Shown here: piece by piece, positions 1-7,945 of the stretch
How the letters are laid out: each line of letters begins with the position of its first letter
Numbering within the stretch: position 1 is the stretch's first letter
Source: an uncultured Prevotella sp.
Lineage (GTDB): Bacteria > Bacteroidota > Bacteroidia > Bacteroidales > Bacteroidaceae
Assembly: GCA_900541335.1 (NCBI GenBank)
Contig: UQJC01000034.1
Location: 1-22,629, forward strand
Reading direction: 5' to 3'
Length of the DNA stretch: 22,629 nucleotides
Position numbers and translations under genes: made by a program
The notes under the pieces: generated by a model
Databases searched by the model: none
Seen by the model: the letters and a program-made list of their open reading frames with translations, nothing else
Told to the model about the DNA's origin: nothing

Positions 1-2
1 AA

Positions 3-89
3 GGAAGTTTGGGTGAGTGGCTGAAACCACCAGTTTGCTAAACTGACGTACGGGTTACCGTACCGGGGGTTCGAATCCCCCAGCTTCCG
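3..89 (+). tRNA. tRNA-Ser (anticodon GCU)
   Basis: A complete class II tRNA. The acceptor strands 3-9 and 82-88 pair over seven positions, including one G.T pair. The anticodon loop TTGCTAA gives GCT at 37-39, which reads AGC/AGU serine codons. The long variable arm typical of tRNA-Ser is present as GTACGG-gtta-CCGTAC, and the T arm is a five-pair GGGGG/CCCCC-type stem around TTCGAAT. The 3' CCA is not encoded, so it would be added after transcription. It lies five bases before a tRNA-Glu and probably shares its transcript. Confidence 0.96.
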
Positions 90-94
90 CACTT

Positions 95-166
95 GGCGCT
101 TTCATCTAACGGTTAGGATACATGCCTCTCACGCATGGTATACGGGTTCGATTCCCGTAGGCGCTA
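95..166 (+). tRNA. tRNA-Glu (anticodon CUC)
   Basis: A complete tRNA. The acceptor strands 95-101 and 159-165 pair with wobble pairs at two positions, and A166 is the discriminator base. The anticodon stem CATGC/GCATG is perfect and encloses the loop CTCTCAC, giving anticodon CTC at 128-130. The D arm TTCATCTAACGGTTAGGAT and the T arm around GGGTTCGATTCCC are typical of tRNA-Glu. CCA is not encoded. A CUC anticodon reads only GAG, so the genome must carry a separate tRNA-Glu(UUC) elsewhere. Confidence 0.95.
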
Positions 167-170
167 CTCA

Positions 171-201
171 AAAGGAATACTCAAAAGGTATTCCTTTTTT
201 T
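171..201 (+). terminator. Intrinsic terminator of the tRNA transcript
   Basis: A perfect 10-bp inverted repeat (AAAGGAATAC at 171-180 and its complement at 188-197) closes a 7-base loop and runs into a seven-T tract at 195-201. It starts five bases after the tRNA-Glu and so ends the two-tRNA transcript. Confidence 0.93.
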
Positions 202-353
202 GTTATAATAATTCTTACTGTCTTGTACGCTTGTTTTATCTAGCCTGCCTTATCAATCTAATTATTTTCTTCGGTTACATATAGTCTCAGAGTCATCTTT
301 GTGCGCTTCCGTATAAATGATTAGACTCTTGTTAACGATAAATCGTGTCGTAA

Positions 354-380
354 TTTGCTAAGTATAAGTGCTTATATTTG
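354..380 (+). promoter_or_regulatory. Candidate Bacteroidetes-type promoter with overlapping palindrome
   Basis: TATATTTG at 373-380 fits the Bacteroidetes -7 consensus TAnnTTTG. A TTTG at 354-357 could act as the -33 element, although the 15-base gap is shorter than usual. A perfect inverted repeat TATAAG-TG-CTTATA (363-376) overlaps the -7 element, which is where a repressor would be expected to bind. If used, the efflux transcript would have a leader of about 325 bases. The promoter call rests on motif match only. Confidence 0.4.
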
Positions 381-463
381 AATCAAGAAGAAAGACTTCA
401 CTAAAAAAACTGTCAATCAACCACAAAATTGAAAACTATGAGAGTTCACGTGGTTTTTTGAAG

Positions 464-471
464 TAATTTTG
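464..471 (+). promoter_or_regulatory. Candidate -7 element (TAATTTTG)
   Basis: TAATTTTG matches the Bacteroidetes TAnnTTTG -7 consensus exactly and is followed by a GC-containing start region. I see no good TTTG at the expected -33 distance; the nearest, at 457-460, is too close. It is an alternative start point for the efflux operon, giving a leader of about 235 bases. Confidence 0.4.
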
Positions 472-711
472 CACAGCGTTTTCATTGGCGTATTAGCTTT
501 AGTCAGTAATTAGTACTTATGCTTTCTTTTTCAACTGTGCATGAATTTTCTTTTGCTGATTAAACGTTCGTGTCACTTGGGTGTCTTATGAATCATCTTT
601 TCTAAGTGGTTTCCCTTGTTTGGATTATCCTATCGTGATAAGGTGAATCTTTGGGTACGAACATCATTTTCAATAGTCTGAAAACAAATCATATTATATA
701 AATCTCAACAC

Positions 712-1884
712 ATGAAGAAAATCGCTTTATGGATGCTTGCCGCAACGTTGTTGACGAGTTGTGGAAGCAAGTCGAATCAAATGCCCGAAGCTAACAAAGA
801 CTTCGCAGTAGTTACGGTTCAAACTTCAGAGGCCGATCTGAAGACAACGTATCCAGCTACTATCCGTGGTATGCAGGATATTGAAATTCGTCCGAAGGTG
901 TCAGGTTATCTGACTAAGTTACTTGTTGATGAAGGTTCTGTAGTTCGTAAGGGACAGCCTTTGTTCCTTATCGATTCTGAACAGTACCGTGCTGCTGTGA
1001 AAGCCGCACAAGCTCAGGTTCGCGTTTGTAAGGCTACGATCGCAACGCAAAAGTTGACAGTAGAGAATAAACGCATGCTGCACAAGCAGAATATTATTTC
1101 TAACTATGACCTTCAGATGGCTGAGAATACGCTCGCTTCTTACGAAGCACAGCTCGCAGCCGCAGAAGCTAATTTGCAGAGTGCTCAGGATAACCTTCGC
1201 TGGTGTACGGTTACCAGTCCTGCTGACGGTGTAGTAGGTATGATTCCTTACCGTGTCGGTAGTTTGGTAAGCGCTTCAAGCGCACAGGCTTTGACCACTG
1301 TTTCTAACATCAGCCAGATGTATGTTTACTTCTCTATGACGGAAAAGCAGTTGCTCGGTCTGACTCGTGAGCAGGGTGGTTTGCAAGCTGCTATCGAAAA
1401 GATGCCTGCAGTATCTTTGGTATTGGCTGACGGAAGCGATTTTAGCCAGACGGGTGTAGTTAGTACGATAAGCGGTGTCATCGATCCTTCTACGGGTTCT
1501 GTCCAGATGCGTGCTACGTTTAAGAATGAAGGTAACATTCTTCGTTCCGGTGGTACGGGTTCTATCTTGGTTCCGGTTCATCAAAAGGATGCTATCCTTG
1601 TTCAGCAGAAGGCTACCTTCGACATTCAGAACAAGAAGTTCGTTTATGTACTCGGTGCTGGCAATAAAGTGCTTGCTCGTGAGATTACGGTTCTGCCCCA
1701 GCACGATGGTAGCACGTATGTAGTGACCAACGGTTTGAAGGTAGGTGAACGTATTGTTGTAGACGGTGTAAACCAATTGAAGAACGGCATGCAGATTAAC
1801 CCCATTACGCCTGCACAGGCAGCCGCTGCTGAGCAGAAGGCCAAGAAGGCGTTGAAGGAAGGTAAAATGCCGGGTGAAAACTAA
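712..1884 (+). CDS. RND efflux periplasmic adaptor (membrane fusion) lipoprotein
   Basis: This is the AcrA/MexA-type adaptor that bridges the inner-membrane pump and the outer-membrane channel across the periplasm. The first 17 residues are a lipoprotein signal with lipobox LTSC, so Cys17 would be lipidated and anchored. Residues about 55-95 hold the first biotinyl-lipoyl half with the family signature IRPKVSGYLTKLLVDEG. An alpha-helical hairpin rich in Ala, Gln and Glu follows (about 95-165). The second lipoyl half and the beta-barrel and membrane-proximal domains fill the rest. A length of 390 residues is normal for the family. The start at 712 gives the intact signal peptide. It is the first gene of an adaptor-pump-channel run, and a 200-base spacer separates it from the pump gene. 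Confidence 0.95.
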   Translation: MKKIALWMLAATLLTSCGSKSNQMPEANKDFAVVTVQTSEADLKTTYPATIRGMQDIEIRPKVSGYLTKLLVDEGSVVRKGQPLFLIDSEQYRAAVKAAQAQVRVCKATIATQKLTVENKRMLHKQNIISNYDLQMAENTLASYEAQLAAAEANLQSAQDNLRWCTVTSPADGVVGMIPYRVGSLVSASSAQALTTVSNISQMYVYFSMTEKQLLGLTREQGGLQAAIEKMPAVSLVLADGSDFSQTGVVSTISGVIDPSTGSVQMRATFKNEGNILRSGGTGSILVPVHQKDAILVQQKATFDIQNKKFVYVLGAGNKVLAREITVLPQHDGSTYVVTNGLKVGERIVVDGVNQLKNGMQINPITPAQAAAAEQKAKKALKEGKMPGEN

Positions 1885-1994
1885 ACCTTCTTCCCAGTGT
1901 GTTTCGGTAAAGTAGAATCGGCGAGATGACTTCAACAGAAACGCACGGTTTCAAACAGAAGTAACAACAATTTAATAAAGTCCTTTGTTTTGAA

Positions 1995-2062
1995 CGATGC
2001 CCCAGTTAGTGCTCGGGTCGGGCACTTGGTAAGCACTCCATGCAGGAGCTGCTTAGGCATCG
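1995..2062 (+). ncRNA. Predicted three-way-junction RNA leader before the pump gene
   Basis: The closing helix pairs CGATGCC (1995-2001) with GGCATCG (2056-2062). Inside are two hairpins. The first pairs CCA plus AGTGC (2002-2004, 2008-2012) with GCACTTGG (2022-2029), leaving a 3-base bulge. The second pairs AAGCACTCC (2031-2039) with GGAG and TGCTT (2045-2054), with one bulged C and a 5-base loop. Almost no base is left unpaired at the junction. The element ends 22 bases before the pump start, just ahead of a purine-rich GAAAGAAAGG ribosome-binding region. I do not recognise a known RNA family. It could be a cis-regulatory leader, an RNA processing site or a transcript stabiliser. Confidence 0.5.
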
Positions 2063-2084
2063 GTAGAAAGAAAGGCGGCATATC

Positions 2085-5000
2085 ATGCAATTAGATAGAT
2101 TTATTAATCGTCCGGTGCTCTCCACTGTGATTTCAGTGGTGATTGTCATTCTGGGTGTGCTTGGCTTGGTATCGTTGCCGGTAACCCAGTATCCTGACAT
2201 TGCACCTCCTACCATTCAGGTCAGCACCACCTATAATGGTGCGAACGCTCAAACCGTATTGAACTCGGTGATTGCTCCGCTTGAAGAGCAAATCAACGGT
2301 GTAGAAAACATGGACTACATGTCTTCTACAGCAACGAATACGGGTCGTGCAACCATTGATATTACCTTTAAGCAGGGAACGGACCCGGATATGGCGGCCG
2401 TTAACGTGCAGAATCGTGTATCTATGGCTCAGGGTTTGTTGCCCTCAGAAGTTACCCAGGTGGGTGTGATTACCCAGAAGCGTCAGAGCTCTATGCTCTT
2501 GATCTTCTCAATCGTAGACGAGGCTGATAAATACGATGCGTCGTTTATTGAGAACTATGCCAAGATCAACATCATGCCGCAGGTGCAGCGTGTGAAGGGT
2601 GTAGGTGACGCCATGGTAATGGGTGCTGACTACTCTATGCGTATTTGGCTTGACCCGCAGAAGATGGCAGAATACCACATGATGCCGGGTGACATTACGA
2701 ATGTGCTTGCAGAGCAGAACATTGAAGCCGCACCGGGTAGTATTGGTGAACGTCAGAATCAGACCTTCCAATACACACTGCGCTATCGTGGTCGTTTGAG
2801 CCAGGTGCCCGACTTTGAAAATATGGTCATCCGTTCGAATCCGGATGGTACGATTATCCGTGTAAAGGATGTGGCTCGTGTAGAAATGGGTCGAAGCTCT
2901 TACGCTTTCTCTGGTAAGGTAAACGGACACACTGCCGTATCTGCCATCATCATGCAGGTGGCTGGTTCGAATGCAACGCAGATTGTACAGGAAATCGAAG
3001 CCTTGCTTAGCAACTGCGAGAAAGACCTCCCCGACGGCATGTCCATCAAGATTGCCCAGAACGTTAATGACTTCCTCTTTGCTTCTATTCATGAAGTAAT
3101 CAAGACCCTTATCGAGGCATTTATCCTTGTGTTTATCGTGGTGTACATCTTCTTGCAAGATTTCCGCTCCACGTTGATTCCCGCCGTTGCCATTCCGGTA
3201 GCATTGGTTGGTACCTTCTTTGCACTTTACCTCATCGGTTTCTCATTGAACCTCTTGACCTTGTCGGCCATGGTGCTAGCAATTGCTATTGTGGTCGATG
3301 ACGCCATTGTGGTGGTCGAAGGTGTGCATGCCAAGTTGGACCAGGGTTATACCTCTTCTAAGAAAGCATCTATCGATGCCATGCGTGAGTTGGGCGGTGC
3401 AATCGTTTCCATTACGTTGGTCATGATGGCCGTGTTCGTTCCTGTGAGCTTCATGTCGGGTACGGCCGGTGTATTCTACCGTCAGTTCGGTATGACCATG
3501 GCTATCGCCATCGGTTTCTCTGCATTGAACGCTTTGACCCTTTCACCTGCACTCTGTGCCATCCTCTTGAAGCCTCACCACAAGGAAGGCGAAGAAGAAG
3601 CCAGCTTGCGTGAACGCATGGGTACGGCTTACAAGGCTGCCGGTCAGACTTTCTTCCAGCGTTATGCTGAAGCGATTGGTCGCATCCTGCACCCCAGCGT
3701 GACGCTCATCTTTATCTGCATTGCCATCCTCGGTATGATTTTCGGTGGTTTCAACTTCGATGAACACCCCGTTATCACCGTTCTTCTCTCCATCGTAGCT
3801 GTAATGGGTGTGTTGGGTCTCTCTACGAAGAAGTTCCAAAACTCTTTCAACCAGTCATACGAGAACATTCTCAAGAAGTACAAGAAGCGCGTATTGAAGT
3901 TCATTCAGCGTCCGTTCCTTTCTTTGGGTATCGTAGCAGGTTCCATCGCTTTGTTAGTATGGTTGATGAACATCACTCCGACCGCCATGGTCCCCAATGA
4001 AGATACAGGTACCATCATGGGTGCCGTAACCATGCCTCCTGGTACTTCACAGGATCGCACCGAGGCTTACCTCAACCGTGTAGACAGCCTCGTACGTTCG
4101 GTTCCGGCAGTCGAAATGAGTACGGTGATTTCTGGTTACAGCTTTATCGGTGGTCAGGGTCCCTCATACGGTTCGTTCATTATCAAGTTGAAGGACTGGA
4201 GTGAGCGTGGCATGAAGGAAAGCTCAACAGTAGTCTTCGCCAACCTCTACCTCCGTTCACGCGACGTGTTTAAGGATGCACAGGTATTGTTCTTCCAGCC
4301 GCCTATGATTTCGGGTTACGGTGTGTCTAACGGTTTCGCCATGAACTTGCAGGACCGTACCGGTGGTGACTTGAATGCCTTCTATGATGTAGCCAAGAAC
4401 TTCCTGGCTGAATTGGAGAAGCGTCCGGAAATTGAATCCGCACAAACGACATTCAACCCGAACTTCCCCGAATACATGATCGATATTGATGCTGCCAAGT
4501 GTAAGCGTGCCGGCTTGTCACCTCGTGACATCCTCACGACCCTTCAGGGTTACTATGGTGGTCTTTACTCTTCAAACTTCAACCGTTTCGGTAAGCTCTA
4601 CCGTGTAATGATTCAGGGTGAGCAAGCCGACCGTGCAAACTTTGAGAGTCTTTATAAGATCAAAGTACGTAACGGTAAGGAGATGGCTCCCATCACTGAG
4701 TTCATGACCATTAAGCCTGCTTACGGTCCTGACAACATCAACCGTTTCAACATGTACACCTCTATGGCAGTTAATGGTAACCCTGCTTCAGGTTACACCT
4801 CTGGTCAGGCTATCAAGGCTATCGAGGAAGTAGCTCAGCAGCATCTGCCTCAGGGTTACTCTTACGAGTTCTCCGGTCAGACGCGTGAAGAGCAGAAGAC
4901 AGCAGGTAGCACGACGGCCATCGTCTTCCTCCTCTGCTTCGTCTTCATCTACCTCTTGCTTTCTGCTCAGTACGAAAGCTACATCTTGCCCCTCGCTGTG

Positions 5001-5504
5001 TTGCTTTCCGTACCCTTCGGTTTGGCAGGTTCGTTCGTCTTCATTCAGGGTATGGGTGCGCTCAATAACATCGTTCCTATATTCGGTCAGGCCGCCAACA
5101 ACATCTACGTACAGATTGCGTTGATTATGTTGATGGGTCTGTTGGCAAAGAATGCCATCTTGATTGTAGAGTTTGCTCTTGAGCGTCGTAAGATGGGTAT
5201 GAGCATCTCTTGGGCCGCAGTATTGGGTGCAGGTGCCCGTTTGCGTCCTATCTTGATGACTTCACTCGCCATGATTATCGGTTTGCTCCCCTTGATGTTT
5301 GCATTTGGTGTAGGTGCTAACGGTAACCGTTCGTTGGGTACGACCGCAATCGGCGGTATGTTGATCGGTATGATCTTCCAGATCTTTATCGTTCCAGTGC
5401 TCTTCGTTATCTTCCAGTACCTCCAGGAGAAGGTTACGCCGATGCACTGGGAAGACATCGACAACACCGATGCCGTTTCAGATATCGAACAATACTCTAA
5501 ATAA
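2085..5504 (+). CDS. RND multidrug efflux pump, inner-membrane permease (HAE1/AcrB type)
   Basis: This is the proton-driven pump of the tripartite system, which takes up amphiphilic compounds and passes them to the outer-membrane channel. The start MQLDRFINRPVLSTVIS is the usual first helix. Proton-relay residues are in place: Asp405 and Asp406 in TM4 (VVDDAIVVVE), Lys1022 (AKNAILIVE) and Arg1054 (LRPILMTSLA). At 1139 residues it is about 90 longer than E. coli AcrB (1049). Most of the excess lies between TM6 and the TM6-TM7 cytoplasmic helix (residues about 501-587), which contains two extra hydrophobic segments at 537-557 and 562-581. A smaller insertion lies at about 988-1005. A ribosome-binding-like GAAAGG precedes the start. 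I see no frameshift. Confidence 0.96.
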   Translation: MQLDRFINRPVLSTVISVVIVILGVLGLVSLPVTQYPDIAPPTIQVSTTYNGANAQTVLNSVIAPLEEQINGVENMDYMSSTATNTGRATIDITFKQGTDPDMAAVNVQNRVSMAQGLLPSEVTQVGVITQKRQSSMLLIFSIVDEADKYDASFIENYAKINIMPQVQRVKGVGDAMVMGADYSMRIWLDPQKMAEYHMMPGDITNVLAEQNIEAAPGSIGERQNQTFQYTLRYRGRLSQVPDFENMVIRSNPDGTIIRVKDVARVEMGRSSYAFSGKVNGHTAVSAIIMQVAGSNATQIVQEIEALLSNCEKDLPDGMSIKIAQNVNDFLFASIHEVIKTLIEAFILVFIVVYIFLQDFRSTLIPAVAIPVALVGTFFALYLIGFSLNLLTLSAMVLAIAIVVDDAIVVVEGVHAKLDQGYTSSKKASIDAMRELGGAIVSITLVMMAVFVPVSFMSGTAGVFYRQFGMTMAIAIGFSALNALTLSPALCAILLKPHHKEGEEEASLRERMGTAYKAAGQTFFQRYAEAIGRILHPSVTLIFICIAILGMIFGGFNFDEHPVITVLLSIVAVMGVLGLSTKKFQNSFNQSYENILKKYKKRVLKFIQRPFLSLGIVAGSIALLVWLMNITPTAMVPNEDTGTIMGAVTMPPGTSQDRTEAYLNRVDSLVRSVPAVEMSTVISGYSFIGGQGPSYGSFIIKLKDWSERGMKESSTVVFANLYLRSRDVFKDAQVLFFQPPMISGYGVSNGFAMNLQDRTGGDLNAFYDVAKNFLAELEKRPEIESAQTTFNPNFPEYMIDIDAAKCKRAGLSPRDILTTLQGYYGGLYSSNFNRFGKLYRVMIQGEQADRANFESLYKIKVRNGKEMAPITEFMTIKPAYGPDNINRFNMYTSMAVNGNPASGYTSGQAIKAIEEVAQQHLPQGYSYEFSGQTREEQKTAGSTTAIVFLLCFVFIYLLLSAQYESYILPLAVLLSVPFGLAGSFVFIQGMGALNNIVPIFGQAANNIYVQIALIMLMGLLAKNAILIVEFALERRKMGMSISWAAVLGAGARLRPILMTSLAMIIGLLPLMFAFGVGANGNRSLGTTAIGGMLIGMIFQIFIVPVLFVIFQYLQEKVTPMHWEDIDNTDAVSDIEQYSK

Positions 5505-5513
5505 ATAAGAAGC

Positions 5514-5590
5514 CGTACAGCAGGGAAGGTTGCCCGCAGGGCACAAGGCACACCGCTTTAGGTGTCCGCGGACAATCTCCGCGCTGTATG
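5514..5590 (+). ncRNA. Predicted multi-branched RNA leader before the outer-membrane factor gene
   Basis: The closing helix pairs 5514-5521 with 5583-5590 (eight pairs, one G.T). It encloses three hairpins: TGCCC-gca-GGGCA (5531-5543), GG(c)ACACC with GGTGTCC (5547-5567, one bulge), and GCGGA-caatc-TCCGC (5568-5582). The last two abut each other and the closing helix with no spacer, giving a cloverleaf-like fold. It ends 18 bases before the preferred start codon of the next gene. The fold resembles the one before the pump gene in placement and in short stretches such as GGGCAC followed by GG. The family is unknown. Confidence 0.45.
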
Positions 5591-5608
5591 ATTTTAAACA
5601 GCGAAACA

Positions 5609-7018
5609 ATGAAGAATTTTCTCTATATACTTGGTTGCACGGCTTTGCTCAGCAGTTGCGGCATTATGCGCAACTACGAGCGTCCGCAAGGTTTGACCGA
5701 AGGTATTGACAGTCTTTACCGCGACACGACGCAGACTTATGCAGTTGTCAAGGGCGATACCACCAACTTCGGCAATACTCCTTGGCAGGAAGTGTTTACC
5801 GATCCTCAATTGCAGGCGCTGATCAACAAAGCGTTGACGCACAATCCTAACATGCGTACCGCCGAGTTGACCATCCAAAAGGCTCAAGCTGCGCTCAAGA
5901 TAGCTCGTTTGGCTTACTATCCTTCGATTGCTTTTGGCCCGCAGGGTAATATCTCGAGTTGGGATTTCGGTAAGGCTACCAAGACTTACAACGTACCCGT
6001 TAGTGCGAGCTGGCAGTTCAACCTCTTCAGCTTGCGCAACAACAAGAAGCAGGCACAGACCACAATCGATATGGCCAAGGCGGCTAAGCAAGCCACTCAG
6101 ACCAGCGTCGTTGCGGCTGTAGCCAACCTCTACTATACGCTCCAAATGCTCGACGAACAGCTCAAGACCACCGAAGCTACGGTAAAAATCTGGGCTGAGA
6201 ATGTTCGCGCTATGGAACTCATGAAGGAGGCTGCTATGACCACTGAAGCAGCCGTAGGTCAAGCAAAGGCTAATTACTACAACCTGCAGACCACGATTCC
6301 CGAACTGAAGCAAAACATCAGCAAGACGGAAGCGGCTCTCTGCATGTTGTTGCATGAGCCTTCTCATCCCGTAGCACGTGGTGAGTTCAATGCTGATGCG
6401 TTCCCCGCTTCTTTCTCTACGGGTGTGCCCTTGCAGCTGTTGGCCAATCGTCCCGACGTGCGTGCAGCAGAGTTGCAGTTAGCTTCAGCTTTCTATGGCG
6501 TCAACATTGCGCGTAGTGCTTTCTACCCCTCGTTGACCATCGGTGGCCAGGCTGGCTGGACCAACAACAGCGGTATGGGACTTGTCAATCCGGGCAAGAT
6601 TCTGGCTTCTGCTTTTGCTTCACTGACACAGCCAATCTTTGCCAATGGCAAACTCATGGCTCAGCTCAAGATTTCAAAGCTTGACTATGAAGCAGCACAG
6701 ATTCAGTTCCAGGAAACGCTTTTGAGTGCAGGTCAGGAGGTGAGCAACGCGCTTGCCCTCTACCAGTCTGCACAACAGCAGCAGGCACTCCGTCAGCAGC
6801 AAGTAGAAACGCTGACCCATACGCTTGAAAACACGAAGCAGCTCTTCCAGTATAGCACAGGTACGAGCTACCTCGAAACATTGACAGCACAGCAGAGCCT
6901 CATTCAGGCTCAGCTCAACCTGATTTCTGACAAGTTTGACAAGGTTCAGGCAGCCATCTCCCTCTACCAGGCATTGGGTGGCGGCCGTGAACAGGCAAAC
7001 GAGCAGGCAAATAAATAA
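5609..7018 (+). CDS. RND efflux outer-membrane factor lipoprotein (TolC/OprM type)
   Basis: This is the outer-membrane channel of the pump. I prefer the ATG at 5609 over the upstream in-frame ATG at 5588. It gives a clean lipoprotein signal (MKNFLYILGCTALLSSC, Cys17), and 5588 lies inside the folded leader. The mature protein has the two related halves of the NodT/OprM family: residues about 60-250 with the first long helices, and the repeat beginning near the family motif LLANRPDVRAAELQL. It continues through the second beta segment (FYPSLTIGGQAGW) and Gln/Ala-rich helices to the C terminus. A length of 469 residues is typical. It is the third gene of the operon, and a strong hairpin terminator follows 21 bases after the stop. 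Confidence 0.95.
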   Translation: MKNFLYILGCTALLSSCGIMRNYERPQGLTEGIDSLYRDTTQTYAVVKGDTTNFGNTPWQEVFTDPQLQALINKALTHNPNMRTAELTIQKAQAALKIARLAYYPSIAFGPQGNISSWDFGKATKTYNVPVSASWQFNLFSLRNNKKQAQTTIDMAKAAKQATQTSVVAAVANLYYTLQMLDEQLKTTEATVKIWAENVRAMELMKEAAMTTEAAVGQAKANYYNLQTTIPELKQNISKTEAALCMLLHEPSHPVARGEFNADAFPASFSTGVPLQLLANRPDVRAAELQLASAFYGVNIARSAFYPSLTIGGQAGWTNNSGMGLVNPGKILASAFASLTQPIFANGKLMAQLKISKLDYEAAQIQFQETLLSAGQEVSNALALYQSAQQQQALRQQQVETLTHTLENTKQLFQYSTGTSYLETLTAQQSLIQAQLNLISDKFDKVQAAISLYQALGGGREQANEQANK

Positions 7019-7039
7019 CTAACCCCAAGGGGGTGACCC

Positions 7040-7092
7040 ACGAAGAGAGGCGCGAACCGTCGGTTGGTTTCGCAGCCTCTTTCGTTGTTTCC
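7040..7092 (+). terminator. Terminator of the efflux operon
   Basis: A long hairpin is formed by ACGAA(g)AGAGGC at 7040-7051 with GCCTCTTTCGT at 7075-7085. It is extended inward by GCGAACC (7052-7058) with GGTTTCGC (7066-7073), leaving a 7-base loop. The 3' side runs into TTGTTTCC, a weak U-rich tail. The GAGGC...GCCTC core and TTGTT tail resemble the terminator after the glycosyltransferase at 10063. It leaves 31 bases before the lpxA-like start, so some read-through is possible. Confidence 0.7.
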
Positions 7093-7123
7093 ATCCCCAA
7101 TATCTTAAACCATTTCTCAATTT

Positions 7124-7906
7124 ATGATTAGTCCCTTAGCTTACGTTGATCCTGAAGCCAAGCTCGGGCAGAACGTAGAAGTTGGTCCTTTCGCTTACAT
7201 CGAAAAGGGCGTAGTGATTGGCGACAACTGTGTGATCAAACCTCATGCCAGCATTCTTGAGGGCACGACCATGGGTAGCGGCAACATTGTTTATCAGAAT
7301 GCCGTTATCGGTTCAACTCCCCAGGATTTCCATTTTAAGGAAGGACAGAAGACGCGTGTTATCATCGGTAACAACAACCGTATTCGTGAGAACGTAGTCA
7401 TTGCCGGTAGTACGTACGAAGGCAAAGCCACGCAGATAGGTGATGGCAACTTCTTGATGGATCGTGCCCACATCTGCCACGACGTACACATCTTCAATCA
7501 GTGCGTCATCGGTATCGGTACCTGCATTGCCGGTGAGTGCGAAATCCACGATTGCTCTATCCAGAGTAACGGCGTTGTCGTTCAGCAGCACGTGCGTGTA
7601 GGTCGCTTCTCTCTCATCCAGAGTGGTTGCCGTGTGCAGAAGGACGTACCTCCCTACGTCATTCTCGGTGGCAATCCCGCTTCCTACCACGGTGTCAATA
7701 CGGTGGTGTTGAAGCAGGTAAAGGTTACCGATCGTATTCTCCGCCACATTGCCAATACTTACCGCATTATCTATACGGGTAATTTCAGCTTGCAGGATGC
7801 AGTAATCAAGATTCCCGAACAGATTCCCATGAGCGAAGAAATCGAGAAGATTCTCGAGTTTATCAAGGGAGCTAAGAATGGTATTGTTCGCAATATGGAA
7901 GAGTAA
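7124..7906 (+). CDS. lpxA: LpxA-like acyl-ACP:UDP-GlcNAc O-acyltransferase
   Basis: LpxA transfers a 3-hydroxyacyl chain from ACP to the 3-OH of UDP-GlcNAc, the first step of lipid A synthesis in the cytoplasm. The protein shows hexapeptide repeats of a left-handed beta helix from residue 1 to about 190, opening with MISPLAYVDPEAKLG. A helical C-terminal domain follows (about 190-260). The catalytic His is present as His119 in HICHD, with His116 beside it, matching E. coli His125 and His122. The length of 260 is normal. It departs from the family in several places. The usual IRE-x-VTIHRGT segment reads IRENVVIAGST (87-97), and the position of E. coli Lys76 appears to be His70. It is not flanked by lpxC, fabZ or lpxD. 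It may be a second, specialised copy, or it may use a different acyl chain or sugar. Family assignment is firm, but exact substrate is not. Confidence 0.8.
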   Translation: MISPLAYVDPEAKLGQNVEVGPFAYIEKGVVIGDNCVIKPHASILEGTTMGSGNIVYQNAVIGSTPQDFHFKEGQKTRVIIGNNNRIRENVVIAGSTYEGKATQIGDGNFLMDRAHICHDVHIFNQCVIGIGTCIAGECEIHDCSIQSNGVVVQQHVRVGRFSLIQSGCRVQKDVPPYVILGGNPASYHGVNTVVLKQVKVTDRILRHIANTYRIIYTGNFSLQDAVIKIPEQIPMSEEIEKILEFIKGAKNGIVRNMEE

Positions 7907-7945
7907 ATTCCGTATGCTTCATCTTTCCCTTATGGGATAGAAATA

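Larger units (their letters stand above)
202..711. other. Non-coding stretch before the efflux operon
   Basis: This 510-base AT-rich stretch has no open frame that looks coding on either strand and no recognisable RNA gene. What it does hold are two TAnnTTTG elements and a small palindrome, annotated separately. The regulator gene that often sits beside RND pump operons (TetR or MarR type) is absent here. The adaptor start codon at 712 has no purine-rich Shine-Dalgarno sequence before it. Confidence 0.7.

Noticed and set aside
3..166. tRNA genes as an integration site for a mobile element
   Set aside because: Both tRNAs are complete, no duplicated 3' tRNA end is seen downstream, and no integrase gene is present in the window.
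5105..5551. A 148-codon - strand frame across the end of the pump gene
   Set aside because: It is antisense to the conserved TM10-TM12 region of the pump and overlaps the folded spacer.
5588..5608. Upstream start (MILNSET) for the outer-membrane factor
   Set aside because: It adds seven residues before a perfect lipoprotein signal and falls inside the folded leader. The ATG at 5609 fits better.
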